Shown here in pieces: positions 1 through 6,740 of a stretch of DNA of 8,676 bases. Position 1 is the stretch's first letter. Each line of letters begins with the position of its first letter. The position numbers and the translations under genes were made by a program. Source of the stretch: Deltaproteobacteria bacterium (lineage in GTDB: Bacteria; Desulfobacterota; Desulfobacteria; C00003060); contig DAOUWN010000065.1 in NCBI GenBank assembly GCA_030667105.1, forward strand, positions 1-8,676, in the 5' to 3' direction. The notes under the pieces were generated by a model. The model was given only the letters and a program-made list of their open reading frames with translations. It was not told the origin of the DNA and did no database searches.

Positions 1-421
1 CAAAAGCGGCCTGCAGACCCCTGTCAAGATATACGGCCCCAATCACTGCCTCAAGGGCATCAGCAAGGATCGAGCTTTTCTCTTGTCCATGGCTTAAGGC
101 CTCACCTTTGCCCAATAGCATGTACTCGCCTAGCTTTAGCTCTTGCGCCACGATAGCCAGTTGCGACTCGTTAACAATGGTGGCCCTCATCCTGGAGAGG
201 TCGCCTTCACGGGTTTCTGGAAAATGATCCATCAGAATATGCGTGATCACAAGATCGAGCACCGCATCTCCCAGAAACTCCAGGCGTTCATTGTCCTTCA
301 GAGCAGGGTCGCGCTGCTCGTTCACATAGGAACTGTGCTGCATGGCTTCTTGAAGAAACCCGATATCTTTGAATTCGTAACACAGTTCATTTTCCAACGA
401 CGAAAGGTCTTGTCTGCTCAT
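1..421 (-). other. rnc: RNase III catalytic domain (rnc), C-terminus off the window; alternative separate start at ATG 421
   Basis: RNase III cleaves double-stranded RNA in rRNA and mRNA processing. The signature 'NERLEFLGDAVL' gives E561, E564 and D568 of the fused frame, and 'ILADALEAVIGAVYLD' gives D637 and E640. The D-to-D spacing of 69 residues equals that of D45 and D114 in the E. coli enzyme as I recall it, so the active site looks intact. 'GKGEALSHGQEKSS' occupies the usual glycine-rich loop before the second motif. ATG 421 begins 'MSRQDLSSLENEL', where a stand-alone RNase III would normally begin, but the frame upstream is open and continuous with the TPR gene. No strong Shine-Dalgarno precedes it: AGGGAG is about 30 bases upstream and the sequence nearer the ATG is A-rich. 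Either the protein is a true fusion or this ATG is also used internally. Identification as RNase III is near certain; its separate start is not. Confidence 0.9.
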
Positions 422-1969
422 GGTTTGTTTTCTTAGTTTTTCCAGGTTCTCCCTTGCAGATGCAATGCTTGGATCCAATGCCAGGGCCTTTTCATACATA
501 GCAATCGCCAGGTTCGTGTCACCCTTCTCGCGATAATTGGCGCCAAGGCTGGCGTAATCTATGGCAGAATGGGGGTCCAGTTCAACAGCTATTCTCAGAT
601 TCTCAATGGCCTTGTCGTAGTCTTTGAGTTGGAAACAAGAAAAACCAATGGCATTGTAGATCTCTTTGACATTGGGATTCTTCTCCTTTGCCCTTTCCAG
701 ATGGATGAGGGCCTGCTCATAGTCTTCCAGGCTGTTGTAACATGTGCCAATGTAGATGAGAATCCTTACCAGGTCCTCCTCTTGGGGCTTCATTTGTATA
801 GCCTTTGAGAGCTTTTCAAGGGCCGCGCGATACTCTCCCTTTTCAAAGCAACAAAGACCCGTATAGAAGTGAAAATAGTACTGGTCTTTGTACGTAAGTT
901 CAGCTCTGCTGAAGCTTTCAAGTGCCTCATCATAGCGGCCGGTCGTTGTGTAGCTAAGGCCGAGTCTGAAATGAATTGGACCGGCTTCTTCAACGGGAGA
1001 CAGTTTCAACGACTTTTCGTATCTTTCTATGGCAATAATATGGTTGTCCGCTTCCTGGTGCAAGGTCCCAAAATGATAAAGCAAGTCTCCAACCTCATGT
1101 GTGGTTGCCTCGGGAAGAGGCAGATCCGAAAACGATCCAACCACCCGTTCCCTGCACGCAAGACAGTCTCTCTGCGAGTTCGCGTACTCGTAGTACCGAG
1201 CCATCAGAGTATCCGGATCAAGGGCCCCATGAATATCTCCCAGGTTCTCCTTTTTGATGAATGCATCCATACAGGCATAGACCATGCCGTCTCGCGCCGA
1301 GATGATAAGGGCGGCAGGGCATGGGTCGGTCATGGACGCGGGGTCCGGCTCCAATCTGGCAGATGTATCATCCAGGATGTCTTGATAACAGAGATCGCAA
1401 ACGATCTGTGCCTTGTCGCCGCTCTTGCCATGGCCCCAGTAGACCTTTTCTGTCCTGGCGAGGAGATCATCATTTCCTGCCAGAAAGAAGGTGTCCCGAC
1501 TCAGGTAGAGACTCGGTAAAAAGAAAGCGTTTTTGAGCGCAGCGAGAAGGGCTGTGAGTGAAGTGGGCTCAGCCCGACCATCAGGCACAAGAACCGGCAG
1601 CAACATGAGCCTTGGTATTTCCTGGTGCATATAGCCCTCCTGATCAAACTCACGAGCTGCCTGCTTCCAGATCTGGTAATAGTACTGGAAATAGAAACTC
1701 ATTCCCTGCACGGTTCCAGATGGCGCATGGTGGACAAAATGAAGATAAAGCCGAGCAAAAAGGTTTGCCCTCAGAAACGCGCTGACATCCTTCTGGATGC
1801 GTTCCACCAAGGGCATTCCCTCAGTCAGGTTCTCAGTGACAAGATAAAGATTGGATGTCAGGTTCACGTACGAGAACAGGCCTGACAACGTCCGGCAAAG
1901 CGTCTCAAGCTGTTCCTCGTCCTGTTTGTCCAGAATTACGAATATTTTTTGCAAGGCTTGCTTGGTCAT
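1..1969 (-). CDS. SPASM-like/TPR protein fused in frame to RNase III (partial at window edge)
   Basis: One open frame of 656 codons reads from ATG 1969 to the left edge with no stop; TAA lies in frame three codons before the start. Residues 1-190 are not recognised and may be a decayed radical SAM barrel, as no CxxxCxxC is present. Residues 191-272 hold six cysteines (C191, C194, C217, C233, C269, C272) with an 'ISARDGMVYAC' stretch resembling a SPASM iron-sulfur domain. Residues about 297-516 are about six TPR repeats, for example around 'GRYDEALESF', 'KDYDKAIENL' and 'GDTNLAIAMYEKAL'. Residues 517-656 are the RNase III catalytic domain; its C-terminal part and dsRNA-binding domain would lie outside the window. 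The gene starts 10 bases after the radical SAM stop, with only a weak ribosome-binding site, so it is probably translated by coupling. Open reading and domains are seen directly; the fusion as a real single protein is inference, since a one-base indel near the junction could also produce it. Confidence 0.8.
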   Translation of the reverse strand, partial: MTKQALQKIFVILDKQDEEQLETLCRTLSGLFSYVNLTSNLYLVTENLTEGMPLVERIQKDVSAFLRANLFARLYLHFVHHAPSGTVQGMSFYFQYYYQIWKQAAREFDQEGYMHQEIPRLMLLPVLVPDGRAEPTSLTALLAALKNAFFLPSLYLSRDTFFLAGNDDLLARTEKVYWGHGKSGDKAQIVCDLCYQDILDDTSARLEPDPASMTDPCPAALIISARDGMVYACMDAFIKKENLGDIHGALDPDTLMARYYEYANSQRDCLACRERVVGSFSDLPLPEATTHEVGDLLYHFGTLHQEADNHIIAIERYEKSLKLSPVEEAGPIHFRLGLSYTTTGRYDEALESFSRAELTYKDQYYFHFYTGLCCFEKGEYRAALEKLSKAIQMKPQEEDLVRILIYIGTCYNSLEDYEQALIHLERAKEKNPNVKEIYNAIGFSCFQLKDYDKAIENLRIAVELDPHSAIDYASLGANYREKGDTNLAIAMYEKALALDPSIASARENLEKLRKQTMSRQDLSSLENELCYEFKDIGFLQEAMQHSSYVNEQRDPALKDNERLEFLGDAVLDLVITHILMDHFPETREGDLSRMRATIVNESQLAIVAQELKLGEYMLLGKGEALSHGQEKSSILADALEAVIGAVYLDRGLQAAF

Positions 1970-1979
1970 TGTTCGTTAT

Positions 1980-3263
1980 TCACGATACGATCCGCCTGCC
2001 CCTGTCAAGAGAATGGGCTCGCCACATGTCTTGGACCTTTGTAATCTCCTTGGTGCTCATGTAGTCGGTTTCATACTGACACCCGATGGAAAGATAGGCC
2101 GGGCGTCTTGTGTTCAGGGGCAGAATGTTGTAATCCTCGTAGTGTCTCGCCATGTGCGTGCCAAAATAGATTTGCATCTGCTGGGAGTTCGTGTTGCCCA
2201 TGATCTTAACCTTGTTTTTTTTCACAAATTCGAGCGTCTTAACCGCATCTTCAAAGGTTTCATTAGGAAGGCCGAATATCGTAAAAAGCTCCACCTCTAT
2301 ATCCTCACTCTGGGCAAGCCTGATCGCCTCGGCCACTTTCTCGATCGACAGGTGCTTGTCAAGCCTTGGCAGTACCCGTTCTGAAGCCGACTCCAGCCCA
2401 AAGGCGATGGTGCGGACACCTGCCAGTCTCATCTTTTTCATCAACTCTGGGTTTACAAGGTCTGCACGGGTTTGCAACCAAATTTCGGACTCAAGTCCGT
2501 CTGTCAAGATCCTGTCAAGCAGGTTTTGAAATCGTGTCCACTTGTAGGAAATATTGGGATCGGCGAACCAGAGTCTCCTAACCCCTTTTTTTCTGATCCA
2601 TTTTATCTCTTCAATGACCCGATCTATGGAGTGGAAGGTCACTTTGTGCTTGAAGGCATAAGGCGTGTAACAATACTTGCAGTGGTGAGGGCACCCGCGA
2701 GATGTGAGCATGATGGCCTCGCCCATTCGAGAGTAGTCAAAAACGTCATTGAGGTAGGGAGAGGGATAGCAATCCAGATCCGTAAATCCCTCAATGTCGT
2801 CCGTATCGCGGATGACACCATCCGGGTCCTTGTAGCTGACCCCCGAAAGGTCTGAAAAGGGGGTCTCCTTTTCGATGGCACATGCAATGCAAAGGAGCGT
2901 CACCTCACCGGAAGATCGACTGATATAATCGATATCATGCATTTGGGCAAAGCCCGCCGAAGGCATGAATGTGGCCTGCGGGCCCCCAATGGCTATCTTG
3001 ATGTTGCTGTTAATGGACTTTATGAGTCTTGCCAGACCCATTATGTAGAGCATGGTTCGCTGGTAGGCCGAGAGTCCCACCAGGGCAGGCTGGAAGTTGG
3101 TAATGATGTCCTTAAGACCGGCGGTGGAGACGGACGTGTCCTCTCCGAGAGTCAATATCTTGACCTGAAATCCTTTGGATTTCAGAAAGGCTGCGATGTA
3201 CCCCAGTGAGATGGGGGGCGATGCAGGGGCAAAAGGGTTTATTTCGATCAGCAGAACATTCAC
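1980..3263 (-). CDS. B12-binding-type radical SAM protein
   Basis: Radical SAM enzyme of the B12-binding (BchE/COG1032-like) group; the substrate is unknown. Counting from GTG 3263, residues 1 to about 135 form the Rossmann-like N-terminal domain: 'VLLIEINPF' at the start, then 'SLGYIAAFLKSKGF' and 'IAIGGPQATF', the GGP.AT turn typical of this fold. The cobalamin-ligating DxHxxG motif is not visible, so B12 may bind base-off or not at all. The iron-sulfur motif 'RGCPHHCKYC' has C191, C195 and C198. Further barrel landmarks are 'WFADPNISY', 'FGLESASERVL' and 'IFGLPNETFEDA'. The frame can be extended to GTG 3338, adding 25 residues unlike the family. I prefer 3263 because it starts exactly at the first domain strand and lies just below a good promoter; neither start has a strong ribosome-binding site. 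It heads a two-gene unit with the SPASM-like/TPR/RNase III frame, suggesting the two act together. Confidence 0.85.
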   Translation of the reverse strand: MNVLLIEINPFAPASPPISLGYIAAFLKSKGFQVKILTLGEDTSVSTAGLKDIITNFQPALVGLSAYQRTMLYIMGLARLIKSINSNIKIAIGGPQATFMPSAGFAQMHDIDYISRSSGEVTLLCIACAIEKETPFSDLSGVSYKDPDGVIRDTDDIEGFTDLDCYPSPYLNDVFDYSRMGEAIMLTSRGCPHHCKYCYTPYAFKHKVTFHSIDRVIEEIKWIRKKGVRRLWFADPNISYKWTRFQNLLDRILTDGLESEIWLQTRADLVNPELMKKMRLAGVRTIAFGLESASERVLPRLDKHLSIEKVAEAIRLAQSEDIEVELFTIFGLPNETFEDAVKTLEFVKKNKVKIMGNTNSQQMQIYFGTHMARHYEDYNILPLNTRRPAYLSIGCQYETDYMSTKEITKVQDMWRAHSLDRGRRIVS

Positions 3264-3272
3264 GGTGCCCGT

Positions 3273-3302
3273 GTTATAGGAAACAGAACAGCGAAAGGTC
3301 AA
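3273..3302 (-). promoter_or_regulatory. Candidate sigma-70 promoter for the radical SAM gene
   Basis: On the minus strand, TTGACC (3302-3297) and TATAAC (3278-3273) are separated by 18 bases, close to the sigma-70 consensus. The -10 box ends nine bases before GTG 3263, so transcription would begin about three bases before the start codon. This supports the 3263 start over 3338 and implies a leaderless or nearly leaderless message. The prediction rests on sequence match alone. Confidence 0.4.
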
Positions 3303-3352
3303 GGGAAAACAAGTTGTAGCCGGTTCATCGTTGGGCACCTGCCATTATTTTG

Positions 3353-3380
3353 TTGTTGCCTTAAGGCGAAAAGATATAAT
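3353..3380 (+). promoter_or_regulatory. Candidate sigma-70 promoter for the acyl-CoA synthetase operon
   Basis: TTGTTG (3353-3358) and a perfect TATAAT (3375-3380) are spaced by 16 bases, about 50 bases upstream of ATG 3430. Transcription would begin near 3387, giving a leader of roughly 43 bases that contains the palindrome at 3397-3409. The surrounding stretch is AT-rich and has TATA-like matches on the minus strand too, so direction is less certain than position. Confidence 0.45.
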
Positions 3381-3396
3381 ATAAAATTCCGGAGTA

Positions 3397-3409
3397 ATTA
3401 AGTCTTAAT
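3397..3409. promoter_or_regulatory. Perfect palindrome ATTAAGTCTTAAT, possible operator
   Basis: Two 6-base arms (ATTAAG and CTTAAT) flank a single T. The site lies 10-22 bases after the predicted transcription start and 20 bases before ATG 3430, a common place for a repressor site. It could also be a chance inverted repeat in AT-rich DNA. No regulator gene is visible in the window. Confidence 0.3.
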
Positions 3410-3429
3410 GGCTTGAACTGACACAGGTA

Positions 3430-5523
3430 ATGTTGGAACACTTCTTCAACCCTTCTTCTGTTGCCGTAGTCGGGGCTTCACAGAAGCCCGGCAAGATCGG
3501 TTACGATATTTTGAACAATATCGTCCGATACGGCTACACCGGCGCTGTCTATCCCATAAATCCAAAGGCCCAGGAGATCCTGGGGCGCAGGGCATACCCG
3601 GATCTGGTTTCGGTCCCCTCTGATATTGACCTTGCGGTTGTTGCCCTGCCAGCGGCAGCCGTCATGGGTGTGGTGGAGCAATGCGGCAAGAAAAAGGTCG
3701 ATTCGGTCGTTATCATTACGGCCGGTTTTAAAGAAATCGGGCCCGACGGGGCTCGTCTGGAAAAGGAGCTGGCCACACGGGCCAGGGAGCTGGGCATCCG
3801 GGTTGTAGGCCCCAACTGCCTCGGTATTATTGACACGACATGCCCACTGAATGCATCGTTTGCTTCGGGCATGCCCCTTGGCGGTCATATCGGTTTTTTT
3901 TCCCAATCCGGCGCCATGTGTGTGGCTATCCTTGACTGGGCCTTGGGAGAAAATGTGGGTTTCTCAAGATTTATGAGTCTGGGTAATAAAATGGATATTT
4001 CAGAAGCTGAGATGATCCTTTCCATGGGGCAGGATGAAAACACGCGTGTGATTCTCGGGTATTTGGAAAGCGTTGAGGACGGTCCGCTTTTCATGAAAAC
4101 GGCCCGTCAGGTCTCCAAAACAAAACCAATCATTATCATTAAGTCAGGTACCACAAGCGCAGGGGCCAAGGCCGCTTCATCTCACACGGGCGCTTTGGCG
4201 GGCTCTGAGAATGCCTACAACGCAGCTTTCAAGCAGTCCGGTATCATACGCGCCGGATCTATGCAGTCTCTGTTTGGATACGCCATGGCCTTTGCCAGTC
4301 AACCGCTCCCAAAAGGCCCTCGCCTTGCCATTATTACCAATTCCGGGGGGCCGGGCATCCTGGCCGCGGACGCCTCTGACAGAAGCTCACTACACCTGAG
4401 TCCGATTCGAAAGAAAACGGCAGATCGCCTCCGAGAGTTTCTCCCGCCCACAGCTTCCGTTTACAATCCCATAGATATCATCGGTGATGCATCACATGAA
4501 AGATATGAGAAAACCCTGGAAGTCGTCCTTGATGACGGCTCTATCCACGCTGTGTTGATACTTTTGACTCCAACGGCAGCCGTGGACCCCGTGGCCGTTG
4601 CTCAGGGGATTGCGAAGTTGGCCGAGGATGCTGACAAGCCCATTGTCACGTCCTTTATGGGAGAAAAGGGGGTGCGAGCAGGTCGTAAGATTCTCCAAGA
4701 CCATTCAATACCCAGTTATGACTATCCCGAAGATGCTATAGCAGCTTTGGATGCCATGCTTTCCTATCGCATGTGGCGAGAAAGGCCTGAAAGACAATAC
4801 CGGAATTTTGAGGCAGACACCCGCAAGGTGCGCGAGATCTTTGCGTCTGTCATCGACCAGCACCGACACGATCTAATCGAAAATGAAGCCAGGGAGATCC
4901 TGAGAGCATATGGATTCAGGCTACCTGAAAACCGGATTGCCGGGACCACCAGGGAGGCTGTGAAGGCGGCTTCAGAGATCGGTTATCCTGTTGTCATGAA
5001 GATTGCCTCACCCGATGTGCTCCACAAGAGCGACATGGGGGGGGTTCGCGTCAAACTCGAAAACCACGCCGCGGTGGAAGAGGCCTTTTTTGACATAACT
5101 TCGAACATTCAACTGCGGCAGCCAGAGGCGCGCATCCTGGGAGTGATGGTTCAAGAAATGATAACACAGGGCAAGGAGGTGATCCTGGGGATTACCCGGG
5201 ACATGCAGTTCGGCCCTATGGTTATGTTTGGCCTTGGTGGAATCTATGTTGAAGTATTGAAAGATGTGTCCTTTAGAATTGCGCCGCTTAGCGTTGAGAG
5301 CGCCGATGCAATGATCCGCGAAATCCGATCGTTTCCGCTGCTCCGCGGGGTGCGGGGTGAGGCGCCTGCAGATATTGAAGGGATCAGGGATGCCCTTGTG
5401 AGGCTCTCTCAGATGGCCATGGACTTTCCTGAAATCGTTGAGGCGGATATTAATCCACTTCTGGTATGCCCGGAGGGTCAGGGCGTAGTGGCAGTGGATG
5501 CCAGAATCACCATACAAGAGTGA
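3430..5523 (+). CDS. ADP-forming acetate/acyl-CoA synthetase, fused alpha-beta
   Basis: Cytoplasmic enzyme converting acyl-CoA + ADP + phosphate to acid + CoA + ATP, reversibly. At 697 residues it has the full length of the fused alpha-beta form. Order of domains: CoA-binding Rossmann domain from about residue 7 ('SVAVVGAS', later 'GPNCLG' at 127-132); a succinyl-CoA-synthetase-like domain with 'FFSQSGA' at 156-162 and 'SSHTGALAGS', where H252 is the expected phosphohistidine; a further ligase domain to about 440; and an ATP-grasp domain from about 485 with K524, 'LHKSDMGGV' (H532, the expected second phospho-transfer histidine) and 'EADINPLL' at 671-677. No GNAT acetyltransferase domain is attached, so it is not a Pat-type protein lysine acetyltransferase. 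ATG 3430 begins 'MLEHFFNPSSVAVVGAS', as family members do, with only a weak AGG before it. Substrate range (acetate or longer or aromatic acids) cannot be told from sequence. The next gene follows after 15 bases. Confidence 0.9.
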   Translation: MLEHFFNPSSVAVVGASQKPGKIGYDILNNIVRYGYTGAVYPINPKAQEILGRRAYPDLVSVPSDIDLAVVALPAAAVMGVVEQCGKKKVDSVVIITAGFKEIGPDGARLEKELATRARELGIRVVGPNCLGIIDTTCPLNASFASGMPLGGHIGFFSQSGAMCVAILDWALGENVGFSRFMSLGNKMDISEAEMILSMGQDENTRVILGYLESVEDGPLFMKTARQVSKTKPIIIIKSGTTSAGAKAASSHTGALAGSENAYNAAFKQSGIIRAGSMQSLFGYAMAFASQPLPKGPRLAIITNSGGPGILAADASDRSSLHLSPIRKKTADRLREFLPPTASVYNPIDIIGDASHERYEKTLEVVLDDGSIHAVLILLTPTAAVDPVAVAQGIAKLAEDADKPIVTSFMGEKGVRAGRKILQDHSIPSYDYPEDAIAALDAMLSYRMWRERPERQYRNFEADTRKVREIFASVIDQHRHDLIENEAREILRAYGFRLPENRIAGTTREAVKAASEIGYPVVMKIASPDVLHKSDMGGVRVKLENHAAVEEAFFDITSNIQLRQPEARILGVMVQEMITQGKEVILGITRDMQFGPMVMFGLGGIYVEVLKDVSFRIAPLSVESADAMIREIRSFPLLRGVRGEAPADIEGIRDALVRLSQMAMDFPEIVEADINPLLVCPEGQGVVAVDARITIQE

Positions 5524-5538
5524 GGGGAGACAGGAAAA

Positions 5539-6489
5539 ATGGTTTGTCTATACGTAGGATCAACAACCGGGTATTCAGGAAAAAACCTGACAGTCATGGG
5601 AATAGGTCAGCGGTTTCTCAAAGACGGGCTCAAGGTGGGATATTTCAAGCCCTTTGGCCGGCTGCCTATTAAGATAGACGGTGTGCTGACTGATAAGGAC
5701 GCGTGGTTTATCCACAGGGTGCTTATGTTGAAGGATCCGGTGGAGACACTCTGCCCTGTGGTCTTGACCCACGACCTGATGGTGAATGGCTGCCGTGGTG
5801 AATGTCCTGGACTGGATCTGAAGATCCTGGACGCCTTTGAAGCCGTTTCACAAGAAAAAGATGTGGTCATCATTGGGGGTGCAGGCAAGCTTGAGTCAGG
5901 AAAATCTTTTGATATATCAGGATACCACGTTATCGAAAGACTCAATGCCCGTGTCCTTTTGGTGGATTACTATGATAAGGAATTCTATCTGGATGCCGTC
6001 TTGAATGCCCAGGGGGTACTGGGGGAACGTCTCTTGGGAGCTATCATAAACAGAGTACACGCAGGCTATTTGGACAACATCCAGGACTTGATTGTACCCT
6101 TCCTTGAACGGAAAGGGATCCCGGTCTTTGGCATACTTCCCGAGGATGCTGTCCTGGGTTCAGTAATGATCGGAGATATAGTGGATACCCTTGCCGGCGA
6201 TGTGCTTTGCTGCCGCAATAAACTGGATGGCCTGATCGAGCACTTTCTGATCGGAGGGATGCAGGTTGATCGTGCCCTTGAATATATCAGGAAAACCAGA
6301 AATAATGCGGTGATTGTGGGCGGCGATCGGGCCGATATACAACTGGCAGCCGTTGAGGCCATGACGCAGTGCCTTATCCTCACCGGCAATCTTTATCCCA
6401 ATGAAATTGTGGTTGCTAGAGCCGAGTTGAAGGGCATACCCATTGTTGTGGTTCGAGATGACACTTATTCAGTGGCAAAAAAGGTCTAG
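5539..6489 (+). CDS. BioD-like P-loop / DRTGG-domain protein, ended by an in-frame amber codon
   Basis: Belongs to the phosphotransacetylase-associated family that joins a dethiobiotin-synthetase-like P-loop domain to a DRTGG domain; no catalytic phosphotransacetylase domain is present. The N-terminus 'VGSTTGYSGKN' (residues 6-16) is the nucleotide-binding loop with K15. 'YFKPFGRLP', 'PVVLTHDLM' and 'VVIIGGAGKLESGKSF' follow as in BioD-like proteins. The DRTGG domain covers about 215-310, with 'GGDRADIQLAAVEA' and 'LILTGNLYPNEIV'. The start has a GGGGAG and an AGGA upstream and lies 15 bases after the synthetase stop, so the two genes are surely cotranscribed. It probably senses nucleotide state or regulates the synthetase, but its biochemical role is not established. 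The frame stops at TAG 6487-6489 after 316 residues, shorter than the roughly 350 I recall as usual; the sequence after the TAG reads as the missing end (see the next entry). Confidence 0.85.
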   Translation: MVCLYVGSTTGYSGKNLTVMGIGQRFLKDGLKVGYFKPFGRLPIKIDGVLTDKDAWFIHRVLMLKDPVETLCPVVLTHDLMVNGCRGECPGLDLKILDAFEAVSQEKDVVIIGGAGKLESGKSFDISGYHVIERLNARVLLVDYYDKEFYLDAVLNAQGVLGERLLGAIINRVHAGYLDNIQDLIVPFLERKGIPVFGILPEDAVLGSVMIGDIVDTLAGDVLCCRNKLDGLIEHFLIGGMQVDRALEYIRKTRNNAVIVGGDRADIQLAAVEAMTQCLILTGNLYPNEIVVARAELKGIPIVVVRDDTYSVAKKV

Positions 6490-6606
6490 GAACTCTCCGG
6501 CAAGCTTCGCCTGAGGGAAAAAGAAAAAGTCTATTGCGGCATCAGCCTCATCGAGGAAAAGGTCAATTTTGAGAGATTGTATGAATCACTCGGGATCAGT
6601 GTGTGA
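6490..6606 (+). pseudogene. In-frame C-terminal tail of the DRTGG gene beyond the TAG codon
   Basis: In the same frame after TAG 6487, 38 sense codons read without a break to TGA 6604-6606, beginning 'ELSGKLRLREKEKVYCGISL' and ending '...ERLYESLGISV'. The charged, helix-like composition and continuity with '...DDTYSVAKKV' fit the natural C-terminus of this family. A full product would be 355 residues including the amber position. Explanations: a recent GAG-to-TAG (or CAG/AAG) change, a sequencing error, or amber readthrough, including pyrrolysine insertion. The tail shows no frameshift or second stop, so if decay has begun it is recent. Confidence 0.6.
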
Positions 6607-6646
6607 GTACAAGCTCAAAGGAAATTGCTTTAATGATGATGGGATT

Positions 6647-6680
6647 GACCAACTTGAGCTTCAATCGTTGGTCCTTTCTT
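6647..6680 (+). terminator. Hairpin with weak T-rich tail, possible terminator
   Basis: GACCAAC (6647-6653) pairs perfectly with GTTGGTC (6667-6673). Inside the loop TTGA (6654-6657) can pair with TCAA (6661-6664), leaving a GCT tip and a two-base bulge. CTTTCTT follows. The site lies 40 bases after the TGA of the extended DRTGG frame and before rmuC, where an operon end is expected. The T tract is interrupted, so termination strength is doubtful. Confidence 0.4.
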
Positions 6681-6682
6681 AC

Positions 6683-6716
6683 CTTTCAGCTTTGAGCCTT
6701 GAGCTTTCAGCTTCAG
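6683..6716 (+). repeat. Degenerate heptanucleotide tandem array, consensus CTTTSAG, about five units
   Basis: Five units lie head to tail: 6683-6689 and 6704-6710 are CTTTCAG, 6690-6696 is CTTTGAG, 6697-6703 is CCTTGAG, and 6711-6716 is a 6-base CTTCAG. The 10-mer CTTTCAGCTT recurs exactly 21 bases apart. Related words sit nearby: CTTGAGCTTCAA at 6653-6664, and CAAGCTCAAAG near 6610-6620 in inverted orientation. The array ends 24 bases before the rmuC start and no protein-coding frame explains it. Confidence 0.6.
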
Positions 6717-6740
6717 TATTTTTAACGAGCAGGTTAGACA

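Noticed and set aside
869..1519. 216-residue open frame on the plus strand
   Set aside because: It lies wholly antisense to the SPASM-like/TPR frame, whose translation shows clear TPR repeats and ordered cysteines; the plus-strand product resembles no family.
1851..2384. 177-residue open frame on the plus strand
   Set aside because: Antisense across the end of the radical SAM gene and the start of the TPR gene, both of which have recognisable domains or motifs on the minus strand.
3264..3338. N-terminal extension of the radical SAM protein from GTG 3338
   Set aside because: The 25 extra residues look unlike the family, no ribosome-binding site precedes them, and a good promoter lies inside this stretch.
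5008..5517. 169-residue open frame on the minus strand
   Set aside because: Antisense to the ATP-grasp domain of the synthetase; His- and Arg-rich composition typical of a shadow frame.
6683..6716. CRISPR-like repeat
   Set aside because: Units are only seven bases, directly abutting, with no spacers and no cas genes nearby.
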